NCBI GenBank assembly: GCA_037176905.1
Contig: JBBBWG010022111.1
Location: forward strand, 1-64,000
DNA length: 64,000 nt
Direction: 5' to 3'
From: Azolla pinnata
Taxonomy: Eukaryota; Streptophyta; Polypodiopsida; Salviniales; Salviniaceae
The notes beneath the pieces are model-generated. The model had not been told where the DNA came from. It searched no databases and was given only the letters and a program-made list of their open reading frames with translations. Both the position numbers and the translations under genes were made by a program. Shown piece by piece: positions 47,711 through 57,862 of the stretch. The first letter of the stretch is position 1. Each line of letters begins with the position of its first letter.

Positions 47711-50700
47711 CTAGAAGTAGGACGATTGTTCTTGCAAGATGTTCATGTGGGCTAGAATCCTTGCGGCAGAGTCTCGAGCCTTGTTCGTGCCATCTTGTGC
47801 CAGAGAGATGACAGCCATTTGAGCCGAGCTCCCATACCTCTCCCGAAATGTGTTCTTCCTGAAGAACCTCTCGAGAATCCACAATGCAGTTTCTTGCGCT
47901 CTAGGCGTTCCTGTTGTAAGCAACCTAATGATAGGACCGACACCTCGCTCTTGGGCTATGGCATCAGCACCCGCCTCCCAGAATTCATCATGAAGCAGCG
48001 TGGCCAGGGCACCTAGCACCTCCTCGACAACAGCAAGCTCCTTATCTTCCAATGATCTTATCAGCGATGGTAGAGCTTGGCCCTCTAAGAGGCAGAACGA
48101 CTTCTCAATCGAGCAAGTACTGCCATGGACTTTACACGATGGATCCTGGTGTGGCATAGGGGCCCCGATACACCAATAGTAAACTCTCTCCTTCTTCTTC
48201 TTCTTTTTAGCAGAAGAAGAATGGCATGCCATGCTCGATGTGGTCTCAGAGAGCTGTCCAAGCGATGCGGCAGCCCGGCATCTCACCACAGGTGAGGCCG
48301 AACTTAACAGCCGGATCAACACTGGGATGATGCCCCTATCGGCCAAATACCGTTGAAGAGAAACATCTGAAGGATGGGTGAACCTCAAGAACACCCCCAT
48401 CGTGCTTTCCAACAGATCTCGCTTGATGGTGCACTTGTCAGTTGCCACTGCCTTCTCAAGGATCCCTATCACCACCCGAACCAACCCACCTTCGACCATC
48501 ATCTCAGTGATCAGCCTGTTGTCGGTAGGAAGGTGTTCGAGTATACCCATTGCACTCGATCTGGCATCATCTCGAGAAGAAGACAACTCAAGTGTCAAAA
48601 GCTCGAACAGGGATGTTAGCAGCTTTATGCCCATCTCTTGCGCTAAAGTCTCTTTGCCTCCATCTTGTGTGACAGCACACAAGAGCTTCAACGTGTAGCG
48701 GCGTACCTCCGCGTTTGTGCTAACGCTGTAAAGACCCACGAGAACCTCGATGCATCCGGCATCTCTGATTGCCTCCCTCGAGACTCTTGCACACGGTGGT
48801 GATGAGAGACCAATGAGAGCTCGGAGGAGCTGGACTTGGACCAGAGCAGTGCTGAGATGCAAAAGAGAGAGCAATTGGTATATCGTTGCATCTGGTTCTG
48901 GCACATTCCCTAACAAGTCGTAATAAGATTCGTTGGACAAACCATTTGGCGCCGCCGTCAGGTTCGCAAGAACATCAGCGGCCTGTTCTTTCACGGTCAT
49001 GAGGACTGACTTTGATGTGAAAAGGATCTCCAACAAGAGCTTAACTATGCCGGCATTGACTATTTCATCTCTATTTCTAGCAAGCCTCGACAGATTCTGC
49101 AGGGTTCCAAGCGAGGCCAATTTCAGCTCATAGTTCCCTTCCGAGAGCATATTCACGAGAGGCTCTAGGATTCCCAGCTGTATCAGTGCCTCCCTGCTAT
49201 TGTCCGTCAGTTGCATCCCCGATATCGTGTTGGCCATAAGGATTTGAGTCATATCCGATCCTGCACGAGAATCACATCTTTCCATAATCACGGTCGAAAA
49301 ACATAACCTTTTTCAAATGATGTTGGATTAACAATTAACGCCCATGTGGATTGCATGATGTCATCTTGCATGGCTACGAACTACCAGCCATACGCCATAG
49401 TTTTAAGAAGATTACCTTCAACCATACGTTGAACTAACGGCTTGAAGTAATTAGCTTCTGCCATCAGGATCACATTATGATCCTTACTCTTGGCTAGGTT
49501 TTCTAAGACCGTCTGTGCATCCTCAGCAGCCTGCCGTATCTCACTGTTTGTCATTGTTACTAGGAGCAACACACAACCTTGAGTTTTGCTGAGCTGCTTG
49601 CATAGCTTTTGTTCTGTTGAAAGCTCGAGGATGAAGGATAAGGCCTGCCTTGCCTCCAGCATCTCCCGAGCAAGAGAATGAACTGCACATGTGATCGCAC
49701 CAGCTTCGCATGCCCTAACCTACATCCAAAACACCGATCGAAATATCCATTTATCATCAATACCAAACTAGCAAAAATTTTGTATTAAAATTGAGTTGCT
49801 ACGTTTAGCTTGTTTGGCTTGTTTCCAAAAACCCATCTCTCACCTTATTATCGAGGTTTCCTTTGACCAACATTGTCAAAATCATGTAAACCTTCCTTCT
49901 AATTGTGCTTTTGATTGATTTCAGGAGATTCACCAATATCGGTACTAAGCCTTCGATGACAATCCAGTGACTAAGGACTGACTTAGCTTCGCAAAGCTCA
50001 TAAAGCTCTTCCAAGGTGGTGGACACAACAGCTTCATCCTCGCTATTCAGTTTAGATCCCATGGAAGTGAGCCGGATTTGTAGATTCCTGGTCTTCCATT
50101 CATCGATGGATCGCTTGAGCATCGTATTGGGTTTTAAATCGAGATGCTCCAACTCCACGAGGCTAAGCGGGCATATTCTATGGCCTTCAGCAAACCACTT
50201 CTGGATAGCTTTTCTCTCGAATGCATGTCCGGATGCCACCTCCACAGGATCTTCCATTACCTCTTGTGTTATAGGGCAATAGAATGAGTGCAATGGGGGG
50301 AAAGAGTGTGAACCTACAGAGGCCTTCTTATTCATATATTGCTTCTCCCTCTCTCTCTTTGCATATGCCACATCTGCCGAACCGAGCAATGCCAAGATAC
50401 GTTGCAATCCAAGAAGCTCAGGCTCATTTTTCTCGGATTCCATAGCTTCCTTCTCTTTGCTGAGCTTCTCGATCTCTTTCTTGAGGGCCAGAGGATCCGC
50501 ATCGGCTCCAACAACATTGGCGATCTCTACCAACAACGAATCACCAGAAAAGCCGTTTCTTTCTTCGGGATTCTGAAGACACATCTTGATCTTGCTAACG
50601 AAATCCTGAACCTCCTGCGGTGACTCAAACTCCATCTCTTGCAATTCTTTGGAAAGGAGCATGACTTTGTGCTTGACCTCGATGGGCAAATCGAGCTGGG

Positions 50701-51058
50701 AGATCAAGATATGACTGAATGCTCGACCGAGTTCCTCGGTTGTTTGCTTCAGCCTCTTCAGCACAGACTGGCTATGGACAAGGAGATAGAAACGGCTGCT
50801 GATCCGGCAAAATTCCACGAGATCCTTTGCATTCTTCAGCCCATTCTCGAGGCATGCCATGGAACTTTGAAGATCGTGTGCATCTTCCACTCCGGCCATG
50901 TCCATCTCTCGGACAAGTAGGTGGATTTTCTCAAGGTTAGAAGAGAAGCGTCCGAAATTCTCTTTCTCGATCAACACATATTGGGCTGCCCCGAGGATCT
51001 CCATGATGCGAACCGATATCCGGGCCAGAATCTCAGATGTGGGGACAACAATGGCCAT
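47711..51058 (-). CDS. U-box / armadillo-repeat E3 ubiquitin ligase (PUB42/43/44-like)
   Basis: Three exons, 51058-49844, 49719-49416 and 49260-47711, give 1022 residues in frame. Residues 1-230 are a helical UND-type region with a coiled coil near 186-212. The U-box is at about 258-327: FYCPITQEVMEDPVEVASGH followed by CPLS and a tail LKRSIDEWKTRN. U-boxes bind E2 enzymes without zinc. The rest is armadillo-type repeats (for example IVIEGLVPILVNLLKS, ALIQLGILEPLVNMLSEG). The late block with CRAAASLGQLSE, a lysine run, then CIG and KVHGSTCSIEKSFCLLEG is typical of the SAUL1/PUB43-44 group, which act in senescence and immunity. Length is nearer PUB42/43 than PUB44, so the exact orthologue is open. 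The lysine run is low complexity. The promoter holds a minisatellite. Confidence 0.92.
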
Positions 51059-51169
51059 GGGCTCATGTAAAATAAAACCCTAAAACCTTCCAGTTGAAAA
51101 AAAACACGACAAGAAAAAACCCTTCTTTTTGTCGATGCAAAACACCTCCCTCATAATCGAAAAAACCCA

Positions 51170-51920
51170 ACAACAGAACCTCTTTTTCTGTCGATGCTCT
51201 CCGATGGAACGAAACCAATGGCGAAAACACTCGCGGATTGTTGATGTAAGCAGAATCCTTCTAGTTGAAGAAAACACACAACAAGAAAATCCTCTTCTTG
51301 GGTTGATGATGCACCGTGATAGGATGGATTCAGCAGCCCCAAAAAAAAAACACCCTTCTCTGTGTTGATGCAAAAAGCCCCTTCTTTTTGTTGATGTAAA
51401 AACACCCTTCTCTGTGTTGATGCAAAAAACCCTTCTTTTTGTCAATGTAAATGCGACAACAGAAGCTCTTCTTCTGTCGATGCTCTCCGATGGAACGAAA
51501 CCAACGGCGAAAACACTCACGGATTGTTGATGTAAGGAGAATCCTTCTAGTTGAAGAAAGCACACAACAAGAAAATCCTCTTCTTGGGTTGATGATGCAC
51601 CTTGATGGGATGGAATCAGCAGCCCCCCCCAAAAAAAGGACCCTTCTCTGTGTTGATGCAAAAAACTCTTATTTTTGTCAATGTAAACCCGACAACAGAA
51701 GCTCTTCTTCTGTCGATGCTCTCCGATGGAACGAAACCAACGGCGAAAACACTCGCGGATTGTTGATGTAAGCAGAATCCATCTAGTTGAAGAAAACACA
51801 CAACCAGAAAATCCTTTTCTTGGGTTGATGATGCACCGTGATAGGATGGAATCAGCAGCCCCGCCCCCCCCCAAAAAAAAAAAAACGGACCCTTCTCTGT
51901 GTTGATGCAAAAAGCCCCTT
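51170..51920. repeat. Three-copy minisatellite (units of about 240-286 bp) upstream of the U-box gene
   Basis: The segment GTCGATGCTCTCCGATGGAA occurs at 51190, 51476 and 51712. Each copy continues through CACTCGCGGATTGTTGATGT, CTTCTAGTTGAAGAAA and TTGGGTTGATGATGCACC to CAGCAGCCCC and a C/A homopolymer. The first interval is longer because the short element TGTTGATGCAAAAA is itself repeated. Copies are mostly over 90 percent alike by eye. The block begins about 110 bp upstream of the U-box ATG. Confidence 0.93.
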
Positions 51921-53720
51921 CTAAATGCAAGGAACACAAAACAAAAGCCCTTCCATTGTTGAGGGTCTGAATCTTTGTTCTTCTTTCTGTATGTTCTTTG
52001 GGTAGGGAGCAGATAAGGAAGTACAAGCATACATACCTCCCCTGTTCTGTTCCCTTCTGCTGAGCTCTGCTGTTGAAGGCTGGGAGTGCTTGCAGGAAAC
52101 CATGGAGGATAGGGAGGTGAGTGCAATCCATGGGCATATATGGACTAGGACTGAGGGCACTTTCTCTTTGAGAAGATTTTTGTTTGTGTCATTGTGCAAG
52201 AAAGCTGGTCCCATGTCTCAATAGAGTTCAGGTTGAATCAGTCGTCGGTCGGTCGGTCGATTCTCGTTATTGTTTACTTTACCACACCATTAGATTTTGG
52301 CTCGATGATCGTCGGCCCGACAACGCGCATTATTTTACATGCTCGATTGCGCCATATCGATGCATATGGACCAGATGATGATTAGTGGTAGTGGGTTCTT
52401 CTGGCCGAGCTGATTTGTGTTGTGATCGGCTCGATGATTAGTGGGTTTTCTGGCCTATGGAAAACACGCGATTTGTGTTGTAATCTGCTCGATGATTTGT
52501 GTTGTTCTAGCCTATGGAAAGCAAGCTGATTTGGGATGTAATCTGCTACAACGGGAGCCCATCGTCCTGTCGCATGCATGGGATGGCTCCCACTGACAAT
52601 GCATTTGCGCATCGACAGATGCCATGCCATGTGATGCCATGGAACCCTAGCTTGCAGAAGACGAATGATTGCAGAACCAAATGACGATCATCAGCACACT
52701 GGCGAATGGAGATCCACGGCTTTTTGGATGCATGGGATGGGCTTCGTCTTACATGCGCTTGCGCATCGACAGATGCCATGCCATGGGTCCCATCGTCAAA
52801 TGGTCGAAACCACTTGTTTTGGACGATCATCTGCACACGACCAGCGGAGAACCGTGACTTTGGAAGAATGATTAAAGATGTTCTGAGGAGAGGCTGCATA
52901 CCTCTATCTGTATGTAAGGGGTAGGTGGTCCACATGTGAGTGCCGGTTGCTTTCCAGAGCAGGGGCATCGAGACAAGACAATGGTTCTGCAATCAATCGT
53001 TTAGCGATGGGGATTCGACCATTACCGACATTGGGGCTTATGTTTTGTCATGTCCAGCTAACTGATGACAAGCATTGATGCGACCGACGGCACAATCAGT
53101 GACGAGAAGACCGAAAAAAACGTACATTCATTTCGTTGAGAAACTCACCAAACCGGGGCATCTACTGCAATCGATCACCTTGGAATGATCCCTCAGTCTC
53201 GGTCTCTATCTCAGTCTCTATCTCTGTCATGCCTTAGGGCTACTACCCCTTGTTTAACAGCCCATTCGAGCATCTCGGCACAAGCACTTCTGCTACACGC
53301 TATATAAATACATATATAAACCAACTGATAAGCGCAAGTCCCAATCTCTCCCAATCTCTCTCATGTCTCGGTGCTGAAGGCAAACCCCCGTGCGAGCCCC
53401 TCGCTCCTCCTCCGAACCTCGAATAAAACCAACTCCTCTTTCTGTAACCAACTCTCTCTGCTAATCCTCTTTCTGGAACTAACTCTCTATGCTAATCCTC
53501 TTTCTGGAACTAACTCTCTATGCTAATCCTCTTTCTGTAACTAACTCTTTTTACTAAAACTTGTATCTCTTGTTTGTTTTTCATGTTATTTGTTTGTACA
53601 CTTTTGGATGATTTGGGTCAAATATATCTCTTTCTTTCTTTCTTTCTTTCTCTTGTGGCAGCAAAGTGCCCACTTCTGCCCACATCCAATCAGAGACCCG
53701 AGAAAATCCATGGAAATCCG
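51921..53720. other. Divergent intergenic region, U-box gene / ICME
   Basis: No gene recognised. It contains a roughly 60-bp imperfect repeat with TTTGTGTTGTAATCTGCTCG at 52385-52550. A second duplication, CATGGGATGG with TTGCGCATCGACAGATGCCA (52570-52635), recurs about 165 bp later (52733-52795). A 31-bp tandem repeat CTAATCCTCTTTCTGGAACT lies at 53461, 53492 and 53523. CT-rich sequence before 53721 is probably the ICME leader. Confidence 0.6.
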
Positions 53721-56700
53721 ATGAAATCCATCTCGATCCGCTACGCAGGTGCTGCTGCTGCTGCTGCTGCTGCTGCTGATGACGACGACGATGCTTACGA
53801 TGGCGATGATGCAGAGGTCTCCTTCGCTTCCTCCGAGCATCGTCGTCCCCTCCTTCCCACCCCGGTAACACACGACCTGGAAGTCGCCCGCCGAGGGCAT
53901 CCTTCTCTACCGATGGAAGCGCCCCCCGCCCCCGCTGTCGCCGGAAGCCGATCCAAGCTTCTCGATGATATCAGGTCAGACCGCCTTTTTCCTTTCCTTC
54001 CTCTTTATTTGCTTTCGTTTCTGTTGGGGGAAAATGGAGATGTTGGTACCCATGCCATCCGAGAATGAAGTCGCATTCTCAGATCGAGATGGGTTTCCTT
54101 GGTCCAATTCCCTCTGGAAGTATATTCGTAACAGGCTCAAACACATGCGGTATCGTTTCACTGCACTGCAAAATCCATCCTTTTTCATTGCCGCGTTTGC
54201 GTAGAGCCGCATTTTTGTTTCCTTATTTTACGTTGCACTGTACTGCGTTTTGTTCTGATCCCTTAGATTCTCTTTTATTGACTTCCATTCCATTCTACTC
54301 AATTCCACTAGAATCTGCCCCATTTCATCTCCTTTGATTCAACCTTGTAACAGGTTAGGGTTTCGGTGGGTCGTGGATTTTATGGCTCTTTTCATTTACG
54401 GATTGCTGATATTTCCTGGACTCATTCAAGGTCTTGCTTTGTTTTTCCTCTCTCTATCTCTCTCTTTCAATGATTCTTTTCTTTTGCTTATGTGCAAAAG
54501 AGAGGTGACAGAACACTTATATTTAATTTTTGGAATTCATGTAATATTTCTAAAGTTTTGGTATTTCAGTTGGTTGGTGCTATTTTTTTGACAAGCGGGT
54601 TCATCGAAACATTCCATATGGGCAAGGACCTAGGAATCGGTAGGTATGAATCATTGTTATGGCGATTATAGCTACATATCCATTCACGTAAAACTTTGTG
54701 TTTGGTAAATAAAGAGATTGTGCATGTATCTGTGGTGAGCATCATCATTTTCGTATGTTTCAACGTCCATATACAAGTGGATGTGACAAGAATATCAGCA
54801 AGATCTTGTTGTTCTGGTTGGACCTTTGTTCGATATTGTAGGGATTGTAGCTACATGTGAAATGAATCCCTTCATTGTAAAACATTGTAATTGTTAAATA
54901 AAGAGATTGTGCATGCGCCTGTGGTGAGCACTGTCATTGCCATACGTTTCAACATCCATATATAAATAGATGTCCGACGTATATCAAGAGGATCTTGTTG
55001 TTCTGGTTGGATCTTTATTCATTGTTATGGGGATTTTAGCTACATGTAAAATGCAACCCATTAAGGTGAAACATTGTGATTACTTAATAAAGAGGTCGTG
55101 TATATATCTTTCGCAAGCACCATCATTGCCATATGTCTCAACCTCCATATACAAATAGATGTTAGAGGAATACCAAAAGGATTGTGTTTGTTTTGGTGTC
55201 AGGTTGGACCTCTATTTACCAGAAAGTAAAGAATCTCTGAAGCCAGTTGTTGCTTTTGTGACGGGTGGAGCTTGGATTATCGGGTTAGTTTGATGTATAT
55301 ATAATATGATACAATGCTTTTCTCTCGGTGCAACCTCAATTCATGTTAATTCTCAAAGGAGTTGGTTGCAAAGTGACATTGTTTTTTTGTGATTGCACAT
55401 AGCTTATTCTATGTGCAAATAGAATAAAACGTACATTGATGCCTCATGGAGAATTGAAATGGGCTTCTTGTTGAACATGGATTCTGAGTTGCAATGCATG
55501 TACCTTTCTGAAGCTATGTCTTTCACTTTCCTTCTCATTGGATTTGTTAGGAACCTTAAATCTCAGAGTTCTTGAGTGCAAATGAATGAGTTCTTTTGTG
55601 AATAAATTGAGCCTGGACATTAATGTTAGTGGTTTGACTGGGTCTGCATGGCTACAAAGTCTTATATGCATGAAATGAACTGAACCGTAGTGAAAACGGA
55701 ATAAAAATGTATGTGCAACTGTAGATTAATGAATATCTATGAGTTCTTGTCCATGTGAAAACAACATCTTTGGAACTTCTGATTGGAACTTTTGAAATCC
55801 TTTTAGGTTCTCAAATTTCCATTCCCTTTCGTAGATGCACATCTTGTGTCTGCATAGCAGTATAATCTATAAACCTCCATTTCACTAGAGATGTAGTTTC
55901 TATGCAAACGTGTTTTTTCTCAGTCCTGTAAATAGTGTTAAATGTTTAGAGTAATGACATCATTGTCGATGGTAATGAATTTGTAAACCTCCATTTCACC
56001 AGAGATGCAGTTTCTAAGCGAACATGCTTTTTTCTCAGTGCTGGAAATAGTGTTAAATGCTTAGAGTAATGGCATCATTATTGATAGTAATGAATCTGGA
56101 ATCAGTTTGCTAACTGGACGTTGATTTCTCATCACTTCTAAACATGAATATCTAATCTAAGCTTTCATATTGTAATTTTTTAAATGAGCTTCAGATATAA
56201 AGCTTGGGGATCTCTTTTGGCACGTCAACTACTGCAAGAAGATGTGATTGTTGCTTGCATCGATTACAGGTACACAGTATTATGATTTGGGTCCTTGATA
56301 TCGAATCTTTCTTATTGATGATGGTTTCTAATATTCTGGCAGGAATTTCCCACAGGGAACCATCAGTGACATGATAAAGGATGTATCTCAAGGAATATCA
56401 TTTATCTGCAACAACATTAGTTCCTATGGTGGGGACCTGGATAGGTATGCATAACGTGCATGATATGATTCTGATTTTTGAGAAAATAGTACGAAATCTT
56501 GTGCATCATCATATGTTTTGTCAATATTAGGCTTTATTTGGTTGGGCAATCTGCTGGAGCTCATCTAGGAGCATGTGCATTGATGGATCAACTAAAGCAA
56601 AAGATCAATAGAGGAGATGTGGAATCAGCAACTGAATTTCATGAGAGTGGTGACGGGGATCATTTCCCATGGCAGCCATCTCAATTCAAAGCCTACATTG

Positions 56701-57862
56701 GCATTTCGGGTGGGTAAGTATGTCTTGCTTCTTTTTGTAATTTGCATGTTGTGGCATCGTTCAATCGTGTAGTACCCTCTGCTGTTATATTCTGGTAGCC
56801 AATGTTTGTGCAATTGTGGCTTTCTTGTTGTATTGTCCAAAATCATTCTATATGGCAGATACGATCTATTCAAACTTTCGGAACATATTCGTAGGAGAGG
56901 CTTGTCTGTGGGATTATTTTTCAGGTACTTCTCTTTCTTTATTTCATCAAATACACATTTACTTCTATGTGGTGACCCTATTTAAGAATGGTTATGACCC
57001 GATTACGGAGACCATCAAATGCTTAATAATACATTTATGGAGTATGTCAGGGTTCATTACTGGGAGCATCTTATGCCAGGTTTGGTTTTATGTATCTTGA
57101 TCTCAAAGACCTGGTTTTTCCAGGATTATGGAAGGTGAGGAATCACTTCAACGTTACTCCCCAGAGCTCCATTTCCAGAACATGAGCCAACAAAATGTGG
57201 GATCTCTACTACCACCCATTTATTTGATCCATGGCACGCATGATCATTCTATACCTCACAGTGCAAGGTATATCGCATACCTTGAATTTGTCTGTCATAT
57301 GATGCTCCGAATTCACGTTGATACTGGAAAGTCCGAAGCTCCAAATACTCACACTGGATATCTATTATATAATATTCCTGGGTCTCAAACTAAATCCAGA
57401 ATACGCTTCATCTTCTCTGATTTTCAAAGTTACAGAAGGGTAGTCTGGTAGTGTTGCTAATCCAGGTATATTATGATAAATATCAAGACCTTTACCACAT
57501 GATACCATGATTGAAATGCTAATGAACTGATAATTGGCCTCCTTGGTAGCAACTAAAAGTTGATGGTATAAAGCAAAAGATACCCATCTAACTTTGTTGC
57601 CCCTTAACGCAGTGTTTCATTTGCGGAAACTCTTAAAGCAAATGGAGCTGAGGCAAAAGTGAAATTATGTGAAGGCAAATCGCACACTGACCTATTCCTC
57701 CAAGACCCGATGCGTGGTGGTCGTGATGCTGTCCTCGAAGAGATATGTTCCATTATACGCAAAACTCCCAATGGTGGTGATTATGGAAATGATGTCAAGC
57801 TGCAACCCCGAATGGTTCCTGAAATTTTCTTAAAACTCGCTCACAAGATTAGCCCATTCTAA
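53721..57862 (+). CDS. ICME: Isoprenylcysteine alpha-carbonyl methylesterase (ICME)
   Basis: Ten exons, 53721-53974, 54354-54430, 54570-54639, 55203-55283, 56195-56269, 56343-56444, 56531-56713, 56859-56924, 57124-57267 and 57613-57862, give 433 residues. The N-terminus is cytosolic-type with a polyalanine (GCT)n and poly-Asp stretch, then a hydrophobic segment ([20 protein letters not shown]) that should anchor it in ER membrane. The catalytic part is an alpha/beta hydrolase: oxyanion motif GGAWIIG near 155-161, nucleophile Ser227 in GQSAGAH, Asp343 in HGTHDHSIP and His375 in [12 protein letters not shown] removes the methyl group from the C-terminal prenylcysteine of CaaX proteins, opposing ICMT, and in Arabidopsis promotes abscisic acid responses. 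The C-terminus [10 protein letters not shown] matches Arabidopsis LKLAREISPF. The N-terminal region is shorter than in Arabidopsis. Intron 3 consists largely of tandem repeats. Confidence 0.95.
54640..55215. repeat. Three tandem copies (189 and 197 bp apart) running into the ICME exon 4 acceptor
   Basis: The element TTGTTCTGGTTGGACCTTTG (near 54810), its copy near 55000 and the real exon 4 border GGTGTCAG|GTTGGACCT (55203) end three copies of a roughly 190-bp unit. Each carries AATAAAGAG.TTGTG, CATCATTGCCATA and CAACCTCCATATACAAATAG-type blocks. The two upstream copies hold pseudo-starts of exon 4. Confidence 0.88.
55868..56100. repeat. Two-copy tandem repeat of about 115 bp in ICME intron 4
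   Basis: The block with AACCTCCATTTCACTAGAGA and TAGTGTTAAATGTTTAGAGT is followed directly by a copy from about 55985. Differences are few. Confidence 0.85.

Noticed and set aside
51080-52126. A 348-codon open frame upstream of the U-box gene as a protein-coding gene
   Set aside because: It is created by a tandem repeat, starts without ATG, is read in different frames in successive units and resembles no protein.
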